This document shows, piece by piece, positions 16,456-24,377 of a stretch of DNA of 64,000 nucleotides (positions are counted from its first letter, which is position 1; every line of letters starts with the position of its first letter). The position numbers and the translations under genes are program-made. The notes under the pieces were generated by a model. It was given only the letters and a program-made list of their open reading frames with translations, was not told the origin of the DNA and did not search any database. The DNA comes from CAZKTO01 sp964555685. GTDB taxonomy: Bacteria; Chloroflexota; Dehalococcoidia; SHYB01. The stretch is taken from contig CAZKTO010000006.1 of NCBI GenBank assembly GCA_964555685.1, forward strand, positions 4,711 to 68,710, read 5' to 3'.

Positions 16456-16484
16456 TTGCGCTGGCGGCGCTGGCCGTCTACAAT
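16456..16484 (+). promoter_or_regulatory. rpsT promoter
   Basis: TTGCGC (16456-16461), 17-nt spacer, TACAAT (16479-16484). Transcription would start near 16491, leaving a short leader before GTG 16518. It begins 17 nt beyond the type C element. Confidence 0.65.
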
Positions 16485-16517
16485 GGGATTTCGCAGCTCC
16501 GGCTGCGGAGGCGACCT

Positions 16518-16880
16518 GTGACCACACAACCCCCGGCCAAGAGATCGGCCGTCCACGACTCGGCCAAGAAGGCGGCGCGCAAGAGCGTGCGCCAGCACGC
16601 CCGGAACAAGTCCGTTCGATCAGCCGTCAGGACGCGCGTCAAGCAGGTGGACCAGCTCATCGCCGAACAGGACCTGGCCCAGGCCGATACGGCGCTGCGC
16701 CAGGCCATCCAGGCCCTGGACCGCGCCGAGCAGAAGGGGATCATCCACCCCAACAACGCCGCGCGACGCAAGTCCCGCCTGCTGCGCCGGCTGACCGCCG
16801 CCAAAGCGGTGACCGCCGCCAAAGCGGCCACGGCGCCCAAGCCGCGCCGCCGCACCCGCCGGACCGCCGCCAAGGCCTAG
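16518..16880 (+). CDS. rpsT: 30S ribosomal protein S20
   Basis: S20 binds 16S rRNA early in 30S assembly. The core is recognisable in KKAARKSVRQHARNKSVRSA and AEQKGIIHPNNAARRKSRLL, where the helical hairpin ends with the conserved H-x-N-x-A-x-R-K-S-R block. The protein is 120 residues, some 30 longer than usual, because of an Ala/Lys/Arg-rich tail (VTAAKAATAPKPRRRTRRT). GTG 16518 is preceded by GGAGG. The gene stands alone under its own promoter. Confidence 0.93.
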   Translation: MTTQPPAKRSAVHDSAKKAARKSVRQHARNKSVRSAVRTRVKQVDQLIAEQDLAQADTALRQAIQALDRAEQKGIIHPNNAARRKSRLLRRLTAAKAVTAAKAATAPKPRRRTRRTAAKA

Positions 16881-16964
16881 CGCCGCTCGCCGCTTACCCT
16901 CTGCCCTCCTTACCGCCGCTTGTTGGCTTCTGCCGCCTGCTCTTGGTTCCGCGCCATCGTCCCG

Positions 16965-16993
16965 TTGACACCCTGCGGGGCCGTGGCTAGACT
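16965..16993 (+). promoter_or_regulatory. lexA promoter
   Basis: TTGACA (16965-16970), exactly 17 nt, TAGACT (16988-16993). The predicted start point, near 17000, coincides with the LexA box. Confidence 0.75.
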
Positions 16994-17000
16994 CGACCCA

Positions 17001-17012
17001 GAACGCGCGTTC
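17001..17012 (+). promoter_or_regulatory. LexA operator (SOS box)
   Basis: GAACGCGCGTTC is a perfect palindrome of the GAAC-N4-GTTC type used by Gram-positive-like LexA proteins. It overlaps the predicted transcription start of lexA, so the repressor should autoregulate. Confidence 0.8.
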
Positions 17013-17059
17013 GATGCCAGCTGGCCGCATCGGGCACATGGCGCGAGCCAGGAGCGATC

Positions 17060-17701
17060 ATGAAGAAACTGTCCGAGAAGCAGCAGGCGATCCTTCGGTT
17101 CTTGAGGGTGTACCAGGACCGCAAGGACCGCCCGCCTTCGATCCGGGAGATCCAGGACGCCTGCGGGATCAGCTCGACCTCCGTGGTGGACTACAACCTG
17201 CGCCTGCTGGAGCGCGCCGGCTATATCCGCCGCGACCGCGAGGTCTCGCGCGGCATCGAGATCCTCGAGGGCGGTGCACCCAAGCCGCGGGTGGCGCGGG
17301 TGCCGCTCCTGGGCGCCATCGCCGCCGGCGCGCCGATCCCGGTCCCCGGCTCCGATACCTGGACCGCGGCGCCGGAGGGCTTCGTGCCGGTGCCCGAGTC
17401 GATGCTGCGCGGCCGCGAGGACGTCTACGCGCTTCGAGTGAAAGGCACGTCGATGATCGACGCCCTGGTGAACGATGGAGACATCGTGCTGGTGCGCCGG
17501 GAGACGAGCCCCCAGCCGGGGGAGATGGTCGTCGCCTGGCTCAGGGACCGGGAGGAGACGACCCTGAAGCGGTACTACCCGGAGGACGGGCGCGTGCGGC
17601 TCCAGCCGGCCAACAGCGCCATGGAGCCCATCTACGTGGACGCACGCAGCCTGGATATCCAGGGTAAAGTGGTAGGCGTCCTGCGGGAGATGGACCTCTA
17701 G
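17060..17701 (+). CDS. lexA: LexA repressor
   Basis: SOS repressor of 213 residues. The N-terminal winged helix-turn-helix spans about 1-70 (PPSIREIQDACGISSTSVVD is the recognition region). The self-cleavage site is Ala89-Gly90 in GAIAAGAP, and the serine-lysine dyad is Ser131 (KGTSMID) and Lys170 (ETTLKRYYP). On RecA-stimulated cleavage the SOS genes are released. AGGAGC precedes ATG 17060. A palindromic GAAC-N4-GTTC box lies at its own start point. Followed by a hairpin terminator; monocistronic. Confidence 0.97.
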   Translation: MKKLSEKQQAILRFLRVYQDRKDRPPSIREIQDACGISSTSVVDYNLRLLERAGYIRRDREVSRGIEILEGGAPKPRVARVPLLGAIAAGAPIPVPGSDTWTAAPEGFVPVPESMLRGREDVYALRVKGTSMIDALVNDGDIVLVRRETSPQPGEMVVAWLRDREETTLKRYYPEDGRVRLQPANSAMEPIYVDARSLDIQGKVVGVLREMDL

Positions 17702-17783
17702 GATGCCTTCCCCGCCCCCGAGGCGCTCCGGGCCGACCGTCCCGGCGAAAGAGGCAGCCTCCAGCCCCGCAGGGGTCATGAAC

Positions 17784-17812
17784 AAGGGGCCCCGAAAAGA
17801 GCCCCTTTTCTT
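17784..17812 (+). terminator. Intrinsic terminator after lexA
   Basis: AAGGGGC (17784-17790), loop of 10, GCCCCTT (17801-17807), then TTTCTTC. A standard rho-independent terminator. Confidence 0.75.
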
Positions 17813-17876
17813 CGAACCCCCTCGAGGCGCCCCGCCCGTCTAACAACGCGGAGGGCCGCGGACGGCGCCGCGAGGG

Positions 17877-18020
17877 CTAGTCGGACGAGGGCAGGGCGCG
17901 AGGCTGCTGGACCGCCAGCTCCTCGTCGTCGGCGAAGAGACTGCCGTCGCCGGCCTTGGTGCACAGCACCTGGACGCCGGACTTCTCGCTCACATACCGT
18001 CTGCCGAGTTGAATGGCCAC
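17877..18020 (-). CDS. Desulforedoxin-like mini-protein lacking its CxxC pair
   Basis: A 47-residue protein. The sequence RRYVSEKSGVQVLCTKAGDG parallels the KRYVCAKCGAEVIVTRGGNA segment of its neighbour, but the CxxC cysteines are replaced by Ser (SEKS) and the downstream cysteine position is FADD, so a rubredoxin-type metal site cannot form in the usual way; one Cys remains in VLCTK. GTG 18020 has GGGAGGAG upstream. It follows the metal-binding paralogue by 24 bp and probably arose by duplication. No function known. Confidence 0.7.
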   Translation of the reverse strand: MAIQLGRRYVSEKSGVQVLCTKAGDGSLFADDEELAVQQPRALPSSD

Positions 18021-18044
18021 GCTGGCTCTCCTCCCGGTGAGGCT

Positions 18045-18176
18045 CTAGCTCTTGAGCTTTAGCTCGATCTTCTCCGCGCCGTGCTTGCAATACAGGGTCG
18101 CATTGCCGCCGCGGGTAACGATGACCTCGGCGCCGCACTTGGCGCAGACGTAGCGTTTTCCAGTTTGAGCCGGCAC
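18045..18176 (-). CDS. Desulforedoxin-like zinc/iron mini-protein
   Basis: A 43-residue protein with TGKRYVCAKCGAEVIVTRGG, a CxxC knuckle as in the N-terminal domain of desulfoferrodoxin, and a further Cys in LYCKHGAEK. It may bind a single metal ion, alone or as a dimer. GTG 18176 is selected because AGGAGG lies 9 nt upstream; the frame stays open for 29 more codons without a ribosome site, and the promoter lies in that stretch. Transcribed leftward with the cysteine-poor paralogue. Confidence 0.72.
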   Translation of the reverse strand: MPAQTGKRYVCAKCGAEVIVTRGGNATLYCKHGAEKIELKLKS

Positions 18177-18231
18177 GATCCGAATCCTCCTGAAGGTCGC
18201 TGGCGCGTCTCCGCGGGCCAAAAGCAGTGTC

Positions 18232-18260
18232 ATTATAGCCTCCGCCCCTTGGAGCGTCAA
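18232..18260 (-). promoter_or_regulatory. Promoter of the two mini-protein genes
   Basis: Minus strand TTGACG (18260-18255), 17-nt spacer, TATAAT (18237-18232). It lies within the upstream extension of the reading frame, confirming the shorter start at 18176. Confidence 0.7.
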
Positions 18261-18306
18261 CACCTGTTGTGGGCGGTCGCGGCGCCGGGGCTCTCGCGTT
18301 CGCGCG

Positions 18307-20262
18307 TCAGACGCGGGCCGCCGGCCGCCGCGTCCAGCGTTCCAGATGCACCAGGAGAATCGAAAGGTCGGCCGGATTGACGCCCATGATGCGGCTCGCC
18401 TGACCGACGGTCGCCGGGCGGAAGCGCTCCAGCTTCTGGCGCGCCTCCGTGCGCAGGCCCGTCACGGGGGCGTAGTCGAACTCGGCGGGGATGGGCCGCG
18501 TCTCCAGTCGTTGCACGCGCTCCACCTGGCGCCGCTGCTTCTCGATATACCCCTGGTACTTGGCCACGGTCTCCACCTGCTGCGCCACGGCGCCGGACAG
18601 CGCCGGGTCGCCCAGGGCCAGCGCCGCCAGGTGGCGGTAGCCGGCGCCCTGCCTCCGCAGCAGCTCCAGGCCGGACATGCCCTTGGACAGGGGCCCCAGC
18701 CCGAGGGAGTCCAGGAGCGCGTTGACGCGGTCGTCCGGGTTCACGAACTGGGAGGCCAGGCGCCGGACCTCCGCGTCGACGGCCTCCCGCTGGCGCTCCA
18801 CGGCCTCGTACCGCTCGCGGCTCACCAGCCCCAGCTCGTGGGCGATGGGCGTGAGGCGCAGAGCGGCGTTATCCTGCCGGAGCAGCAGGCGGTACTCGGC
18901 CCGGGCCGTTAGCAGGCGGTACGGCTCCTCCAGCTCGCGGGTCACCAGGTCGTCCGCCATGACGCCGATATAGGCCTGGTCGCGGCGCAGGACGAGGGCC
19001 GGGCGCCCCTGGACTTTGAGAGCGGCGTTGACGCCCGCCACCCACCCCTGGCCCGCCGCCTCCTCGTAGCCGGACGTCCCGTTGATCTGGCCGGCGAAGA
19101 ACAGGCCCTCGACACTCTTGCACTCGAACGTCGCCCCGGTCTGCGACGGCGGCACGTAGTCGTACTCCACCGCGTAGCCGATGCGCATGACCTCCGCCCG
19201 CTCCAGCGCCGGGATCGTCCGCAGCATGGCGATCTGGACGTCCTCCGGCAGGCTGGTGTTGGCCCCCTGGACGTAGACCTCGTTGGTCTCCCACCCCTCG
19301 GGCTCCAGGAAGAGCCCGTGGGCCTCCTTGCCGGCGAAGCGGTGGACCTTGTCCTCGATGGAGGGGCAGTACCGCGGACCGCGCGCCTCGATGGCGCCGT
19401 TGAACATCGGCGCCCGGTGGAGGTTGGCCAGGATCAGCTCGTGGGTCCGGCGGTTGGTGTGGACCAGGTAGCACGGCAGCTGGGGGCGCCAGGGCGTCTC
19501 CGGCCCCGGCGGGTAGACGGGGTTCCGCTCGAGCACCCAGCCGCTGGGCTCCTCGCCGGGCTCGTAGAAGCCGAAGTAGAGGGGTGTGGAGCTTCCCGGG
19601 TGCAGCACGCTCTTCGAGAAATCGATGGTCCGGGCGTCCACCCGCGGCGGCGTCCCCGTCTTCAGGCGGCCCAGGGTCAGGCCCCAGGCACGCAGGCAGT
19701 CGGAGATCCCCAGGGCCGGGGGCTCTCCGGCGCGGCTCGCCGCCTGGACCGACTCGCCCGTCACCGTCCGGCCCTGGAGCGACGTGCCCGTCGTCAGCAC
19801 CAGGGTCTTGCTCTCGTAGGCCTGGCCGGTGGGCGTGACGAGCCGGAAGACCGGGCAGGGCCACGCTTCCGGGTCCGGCGAGGGCGCCCGCTGGAGGCCC
19901 CGGACCGTCGCCTGCTTGAGCTGAAGATGCTCCTGGCGCTCCAGCGTCTTCTTCATCTCCAGCATGTAGAGCTTCTTGTCCGCCTGGGCGCGCGGCACCT
20001 GCACGGCGGGGCCCTTGCCGGTGTTCAGCATCCGCACCTGGATGAACGTCCGGTCGGTGCAGCGGGCCATCTGCCCGCCCAGAGCGTCCAGCTCCCGGAC
20101 GACGTGCCCCTTGGCTGGCCCGCCCACGGACGGGTTGCACGGCATGAGCGCCACCGTGTCCAGGTTCATGGTGATGAGAACGGTGCGGCAGCCCATGCGG
20201 GCCGCCGCCAGCGCCGCTTCGCAGCCGGCGTGCCCCGCGCCGATGACCGCCACGTCGTACAT
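18307..20262 (-). CDS. mnmG: tRNA uridine-5-carboxymethylaminomethyl modification enzyme MnmG
   Basis: The FAD-dependent large subunit of the MnmE-MnmG complex that modifies U34 of certain tRNAs. At 651 residues it is full length. It opens with DVAVIGAGHAGCEAALAAAR (FAD Rossmann loop), followed by MPCNPSVGGPAKGH and DALGGQM, then GTSGYEEAAGQG and DNAALRLTP, all characteristic of the family; the C-terminal helical domain is present (PAEFDYAPVTGL). MnmE is not in the window. A weak TAGAAT -10 lies at 20292-20287 upstream. Confidence 0.96.
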   Translation of the reverse strand: MYDVAVIGAGHAGCEAALAAARMGCRTVLITMNLDTVALMPCNPSVGGPAKGHVVRELDALGGQMARCTDRTFIQVRMLNTGKGPAVQVPRAQADKKLYMLEMKKTLERQEHLQLKQATVRGLQRAPSPDPEAWPCPVFRLVTPTGQAYESKTLVLTTGTSLQGRTVTGESVQAASRAGEPPALGISDCLRAWGLTLGRLKTGTPPRVDARTIDFSKSVLHPGSSTPLYFGFYEPGEEPSGWVLERNPVYPPGPETPWRPQLPCYLVHTNRRTHELILANLHRAPMFNGAIEARGPRYCPSIEDKVHRFAGKEAHGLFLEPEGWETNEVYVQGANTSLPEDVQIAMLRTIPALERAEVMRIGYAVEYDYVPPSQTGATFECKSVEGLFFAGQINGTSGYEEAAGQGWVAGVNAALKVQGRPALVLRRDQAYIGVMADDLVTRELEEPYRLLTARAEYRLLLRQDNAALRLTPIAHELGLVSRERYEAVERQREAVDAEVRRLASQFVNPDDRVNALLDSLGLGPLSKGMSGLELLRRQGAGYRHLAALALGDPALSGAVAQQVETVAKYQGYIEKQRRQVERVQRLETRPIPAEFDYAPVTGLRTEARQKLERFRPATVGQASRIMGVNPADLSILLVHLERWTRRPAARV

Positions 20263-20334
20263 CGGTGATCGCCCTCCGAACGGTGTATTCTACAGTTCCT
20301 GAACTCATCCCGAAATCCCCTCCCCCTTGATGGG

Positions 20335-20405
20335 CAGGGCCCTTCGATTATTCTGGGGAAACCTTTCTGTCAAGAAAGGGTTCCCAGGACAACCGAACGA
20401 CCCTG
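20335..20405. mobile_element. Type C element, reduced 71-bp copy nested in another repeat
   Basis: It begins CAGGGCCCTTCGATTATTC like the 36-kb copy and ends ACAACCGAACGACCCTG, but the central stem is missing and hairpins 1 and 3 are fused into one (GGGGAAACCTTTCTGTCAAG onward). CCTTGATGGG flanks both sides (20325-20334, 20406-20415), so it sits inside a CCCCTCCCCCTTGATGGGGG-type palindrome. With that palindrome and the ATP-grasp promoter it accounts for the 321-bp gap 20263-20583. Confidence 0.7.
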
Positions 20406-20513
20406 CCTTGATGGGGGAGGGTGGGAGTGGGGGTGAAACCTAATCTGATGACCCGCATTTCGGGATAGCTTCAACCACGGCAGGCTCCAGGAAAGCCTGC
20501 GGTGAGGGCGGGC

Positions 20514-20542
20514 TTGACGGGCTCTCCTTCAGAGGCTAGGCT
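20514..20542 (+). promoter_or_regulatory. Promoter of the ATP-grasp gene
   Basis: TTGACG (20514-20519), 17-nt spacer, TAGGCT (20537-20542), about 40 nt before ATG 20584. Confidence 0.55.
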
Positions 20543-20583
20543 CGGCACAACGCGCGAGCCCTTCGCAGGCCCGGCCGGCCCAG

Positions 20584-21591
20584 ATGCAGCAGCCCTACGA
20601 CCGCAAGACCTACGACGTGGTCCTCTCCTACGACTGCCGCGTCGAGGAGCCGTTCACCCAGTTCATCCGGCGCGAGTGCGCCCGCAACGAGCTCAGCTTC
20701 TTCCTCCTGGACCACATCTGGGTCAAGGAGTTCCTGGCCAAGCTGCGGCGTGGCGCCGTCCGCGTGCGTGTCCTCATCGACATGTCGTCGGGCACCTTCA
20801 CCCCCGGCGATCTTTTCTACACCGTCGCCAGGGCCGTCAAGCGCCGCGGCGGCAAGGTCATCGACGATCCGGACCGCGCACGCATCGCCACGGACAAGGC
20901 GCGCTTTCACCGGGTGCTGGCGCGGGCCGGCATCCCCGTCCCGCCGACGGTCATCGTGCGGAAGGACAAGCTGGCGGCCTTCCGCGTGACGCCGCGAATG
21001 CGGCGGCTCCTGGGTGAGCCCTTCGTCATCAAGCCCGGCTGGGGCGGCGGCGGCGACGGCGTCATCACCGATGCGCGCTCCGAGGCCGACATCCAGCGCT
21101 CGGTGGAGGCGTTCCCCTCCGACGCCTATCTCTTGCAGCAGCGGATCGTCCCGGGCGCCCTGGGCGGACGCCCCGCCTGGTTCCGCATCTTCCACGTCTT
21201 CGGCGAGGTGCTGCCGTGCTGGTGGGACCCCGCCACCTCGGTCTACAACATGGTCTCGCCGCAGGAGGTGAAGCAGCACCGCTTGCGGCGGCTGGACGCC
21301 ATCGTGCGGAAGATCGCCCGGCTCTCCCAGATGGACTTCTTCTCCACGGAGATCGCCATCACCGCCGAGGGGCGGCACTACGTCATCGACTACCTGAACG
21401 ACGAGTGCGACATGCGGGTGAAGTCGTACTACGTGACGGGCGCGCCCGACGCGGTCGTCGAGCGCATCGCGCGGCTCCTCGTCGCCAACGCCCTGACCTT
21501 CGCCAAGAAGGAGCCGTTTGAGGACGCCTTCACCCTCAAGGAGTGGTACATCCAGCAGCGCATCGCCGATGGGCGGTCGCCGCTCCTGTAG
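20584..21591 (+). CDS. ATP-grasp family protein
   Basis: A 335-residue protein with the ATP-grasp fold, which couples ATP hydrolysis to carboxylate-amine or carboxylate-thiol ligation. The central domain starts near residue 105 (TDKARFHRVLARAGIPVPPT), has the glycine-rich ATP loop EPFVIKPGWGGGGDGV and ends with metal-binding STEIAITAEGRHYVIDYLND. A phosphate-loop-like N-terminal domain (residues 1-95) differs from known ligases. No ribosome site is obvious at ATG 20584. Monocistronic; the product is unknown. Confidence 0.8.
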   Translation: MQQPYDRKTYDVVLSYDCRVEEPFTQFIRRECARNELSFFLLDHIWVKEFLAKLRRGAVRVRVLIDMSSGTFTPGDLFYTVARAVKRRGGKVIDDPDRARIATDKARFHRVLARAGIPVPPTVIVRKDKLAAFRVTPRMRRLLGEPFVIKPGWGGGGDGVITDARSEADIQRSVEAFPSDAYLLQQRIVPGALGGRPAWFRIFHVFGEVLPCWWDPATSVYNMVSPQEVKQHRLRRLDAIVRKIARLSQMDFFSTEIAITAEGRHYVIDYLNDECDMRVKSYYVTGAPDAVVERIARLLVANALTFAKKEPFEDAFTLKEWYIQQRIADGRSPLL

Positions 21592-21603
21592 CCACGCGCG
21601 AAT

Positions 21604-21640
21604 GACCTCTCCCACCCACCGCAGGCGGGTGGGGTCAGGT
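21604..21640. repeat. Short type B hairpin
   Basis: CCCACCCACCGCAGGCGGGTGGGG followed by TCAGGTC, between the convergent ATP-grasp and sucD ends and touching the sucD stop. Confidence 0.55.
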
Positions 21641-21641
21641 C

Positions 21642-22520
21642 CTACCGCCGCTTGAGCGCCTTGGCCATGGCGTCGCCGATGGCGGCCGGGCTCTCGACCA
21701 CGGTGGCGCCCGCATCCCGCAGCGCCTCCATCTTAGCCTTGGCGGTCCCCGCGGCGCCGGTGATGATAGCGCCCGCGTGCCCCATCCGGCGGCCCGGCGG
21801 CGCCGACCTGCCCGCGATGAACGCCACCACGGGCTTCGTCACGTGCCGCTTGATAGAGGCCGCCGCCTCCTGCTCCTTCGCCCCGCCGATCTCGCCGATG
21901 AGGACGATGGCCTCCGTCTCCCCGTCGCTCTGGAAGAGCTCCAGCACCTCGACGAAGGTCGTCCCCACGATGGGGTCGCCGCCGATGCCCACGCACGTCG
22001 ACTGGCCGATCTCGCGCTCGGAGAGCTGGGCCACCGCCTCGTAGGTCAGGGTACCGCTGCGCGAGACGACGCCGACGCGGCCGGGCTTGTGGATGTTGCC
22101 CGGCATGATCCCCACCTTGCACTTGTGGCCGGGCGAGATCACGCCGGGGCAGTTGGGGCCGATGAGCCGCGTCTTCCTCCCCTGGAGGTGCCGCGCCACT
22201 CGCACCATATCCAGGACGGGGATCCCCTCGGTGATACAGGTGACGAACTCGAGACCGGCGTCGGCGGCCTCCAGGATCGCATCGGCGGCGAAGGCCGGCG
22301 GGACGAAGATCATGCTGGCGTTGGCGCCCGTCTGCTTGACGGCCTCGGCCACCGAGTCGAAGACGGGCCGGTCCAGGTGCCGCGTCCCGCCCTTGCCCGG
22401 CGTGACACCCCCCACCAGGTTCGTCCCGTACTCGATGCAGCGCTGCGAGTGGAACGTGCCCTCGTTGCCGGTGAAGCCCTGGACGACGAGGCGCGTCTCT
22501 TTGCCGACGAGGATGCTCAA
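21642..22520 (-). CDS. sucD: Succinyl-CoA synthetase alpha subunit
   Basis: The CoA-binding, phosphohistidine subunit of the TCA-cycle enzyme interconverting succinyl-CoA and succinate with ATP or GTP synthesis. FTGNEGTFHSQRCIEYGT and GGVTPGKGG form the CoA domain; the active-site His is in GRRMGHAGAII; GPNCPGVISP is conserved. 292 residues. Start is TTG 22520, with AAGGAG upstream. It lies 36 bp after sucC on the same strand. Confidence 0.96.
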   Translation of the reverse strand: MSILVGKETRLVVQGFTGNEGTFHSQRCIEYGTNLVGGVTPGKGGTRHLDRPVFDSVAEAVKQTGANASMIFVPPAFAADAILEAADAGLEFVTCITEGIPVLDMVRVARHLQGRKTRLIGPNCPGVISPGHKCKVGIMPGNIHKPGRVGVVSRSGTLTYEAVAQLSEREIGQSTCVGIGGDPIVGTTFVEVLELFQSDGETEAIVLIGEIGGAKEQEAAASIKRHVTKPVVAFIAGRSAPPGRRMGHAGAIITGAAGTAKAKMEALRDAGATVVESPAAIGDAMAKALKRR

Positions 22521-22556
22521 GGGCGTGCTCCTTGCGACGATGGCGCGGGCGCCGGG

Positions 22557-23711
22557 CTACACGGCCTGGACGACCTTCTGCGCCGCCTCCTGCAGGTCCT
22601 TGGCGATGATGACCCGCAGGCCCGATTCGGCCAGGATCTTCTGGCCCTCCTCGGCGTTGGTGCCCCGCATCCGAACGACGAGGGGCATGTTGATCCCCTT
22701 CTCCTTGACCGCCGTGACGATGCCGCGGGCCGCCACGTCGCACCGGAGAATCCCGCCGAAGACGTTCACCAGCACCCTCTTCACCTTCGGGTCGGAGAGA
22801 AGAATCTTGAAGGCCGTGGCCACCTGCTCCTCGCTGGCGCCGCCGCCCACGTCCAGAAAGTTGGCCGGCTGCGAGCCCATGTACTTGATGATGTCGAGGG
22901 TGGCCATGGCCAGGCCCGCGCCGTTCACCATGCAGCCCACGTCGCCGTCCAGCCGGATATAGGTCACGCCGGCCTTGCTGGCCTCCACGTCCAGGGGGTC
23001 CTCCTGCCGCTCGTCCCGCAGCGCGGCCAGCTCGGGATGCCGCCCCAGGGCGTCGTCGTCGAAGCTCAGCTTGGCATCGGCCGCCAGGAGCCGGTTGTCC
23101 TTGGTGATGACGAGAGGGTTGATCTCGGCCAGCGAGCAGTCCAGGCTTTCGAACAGCCTGTAGAGATTGGCGAAGAGCGTCCCGGCGGGCCGGACCAGGT
23201 CCCTGGGGAGATTGATCCCGTAGGCCAGCTTGCGCCCCATGAACGGCTGGAAGCCGATGACCGGGTCCACGGCGATCTGGACGATCCGCTCCGGCGTCGT
23301 GGCCGCCACCTCCTCGATCTCCATGCCGCCGGCCTCGCTGGCGATGATGACGGGGCACCGGGCGGAGGGCTCGACGATGACGCTGGCGTAGAGCTCCTTG
23401 GCGATGGCGATGGGCTCCTCGACGAGGACCTTGTCCACCGGAACGCCCTCGGGCCCCGTCTGGTGCGTGACCAGGCGCGAGCCGATGAGCCTGGCGGCGA
23501 ACCGCTCCGCCTCCTCGGGCGAGGCGGCGAGCTTGACGCCGCCCGCCTTGCCGCGGCCGCCGGCGTGGACCTGCGCCTTCACGACGGCCCTGCCGCCCAT
23601 GGCGCGAGTCTTCTCCGCCGCCTCCTTGGCCGAGGTGGCGACGGCGCCGTCGGGCACGGGCACGCCGTACTTCTTGAACAGCTCCTTGGCCTGGTACTCG
23701 TGAATCTTCAT
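22557..23711 (-). CDS. sucC: Succinyl-CoA synthetase beta subunit
   Basis: The ATP-grasp nucleotide-binding subunit, 384 residues. MKIHEYQAKELFKKYGVPVP starts the ATP-grasp domain; VKAQVHAGGRGKAGGVKLA binds nucleotide; NPLVITKDNRLLAADAKL supplies metal ligands; FLDVGGGASEEQV and VNVFGGILRCDVAA are in the C-terminal CoA-ligase domain. Pairs with SucD downstream. AGGAG precedes the ATG. A cupin gene lies 54 bp upstream in the same direction and could share the promoter at 24174-24203. Confidence 0.96.
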   Translation of the reverse strand: MKIHEYQAKELFKKYGVPVPDGAVATSAKEAAEKTRAMGGRAVVKAQVHAGGRGKAGGVKLAASPEEAERFAARLIGSRLVTHQTGPEGVPVDKVLVEEPIAIAKELYASVIVEPSARCPVIIASEAGGMEIEEVAATTPERIVQIAVDPVIGFQPFMGRKLAYGINLPRDLVRPAGTLFANLYRLFESLDCSLAEINPLVITKDNRLLAADAKLSFDDDALGRHPELAALRDERQEDPLDVEASKAGVTYIRLDGDVGCMVNGAGLAMATLDIIKYMGSQPANFLDVGGGASEEQVATAFKILLSDPKVKRVLVNVFGGILRCDVAARGIVTAVKEKGINMPLVVRMRGTNAEEGQKILAESGLRVIIAKDLQEAAQKVVQAV

Positions 23712-23765
23712 CCGGACTCCTGCTTGCGATCAGACGGGGTTAGCCGTCGTGAGGGGTTCGCGTCA

Positions 23766-24107
23766 TCACGCTAGCGGGACGATGGCCACTTGATAATCGC
23801 CGTAGCGGCGGGTGATGTGGCCCTGGCCCGTCAGGTCCTCGGCCAGCAGCACGTCGCCGGCCTTGAAGCGTCGCTTCGTGCCATCACCGATCTCGACCTC
23901 CATCTCGCCGCTCAGGATAATGGCGAACTGGCGCCGGGGTGCGGTGTGCCAATCCATGGAGGTCTGCCCAGTCCAGTGGCGCATGATGATGCCCTTGGCC
24001 GGGGTCATGGCCTGGGCGTCCGGCGTGCCGCCAGGTTTCATCAACGAGGAGGCGTCGCCAAAGTGAGTTTTGCCATCGGGGCCGGTGTACAAACGCACGA
24101 CGGCCAT
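23766..24107 (-). CDS. Cupin domain protein
   Basis: A 113-residue single-domain cupin. RHWTGQTSMDWHTAPRRQF and GEMEVEIGDGTKRRFKAGDV give the two cupin motifs, with a His pair partly replaced, so metal binding is uncertain. It resembles small cupins proposed to act as sensors or isomerases; function unknown. ATG 24107 follows AGGAG by 7 nt, whereas upstream in-frame starts lack a ribosome site. It precedes sucCD in the same orientation. Confidence 0.78.
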   Translation of the reverse strand: MAVVRLYTGPDGKTHFGDASSLMKPGGTPDAQAMTPAKGIIMRHWTGQTSMDWHTAPRRQFAIILSGEMEVEIGDGTKRRFKAGDVLLAEDLTGQGHITRRYGDYQVAIVPLA

Positions 24108-24173
24108 CTGCGGCTCCTGACAACGGGTGGCTTCAAGGCTGATGCGCGACTGGGTCCGCGCACGAGCCGAACG

Positions 24174-24203
24174 ATGATACCACCAGGCGTGTGACGCGTT
24201 CAA
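24174..24203 (-). promoter_or_regulatory. Putative cupin-sucCD promoter
   Basis: Minus strand TTGAAC (24203-24198), 18-nt spacer, TATCAT (24179-24174), 67 nt upstream of the cupin ATG. Confidence 0.45.
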
Positions 24204-24206
24204 TCA

Positions 24207-24376
24207 GGTCCCCTCTCCCAGCGGGAGAGGGGGAGTCGAGGGTGAGGGACTTCCCCCTCACGCCACTCGTGACCTAACCCCCTGGCCCCCCTTCGGAAGA
24301 CTCAGGGCAGGCTCTTCCCTAAAGAGGAAGGGGGTATCGTCCCTCTCCATTCAGGAGAGGGACAGGAGGGAGAGGT
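24207..24376. repeat. Double type B palindromic repeat
   Basis: Two adjoining units: CCCCTCTCCCAGCGGGAGAG with GGGTGAGGG, and CCTAACCCCCTGGCCCCC with CCCTAAAGAGGAAGGGGGT and CCCTCTCCATTCAGGAGAGG. A CTTCGGAAGACTCAGGGCAG insert sits between. It fills the gap between the cupin promoter and the amidohydrolase stop. Confidence 0.7.
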
Positions 24377-24377
24377 C

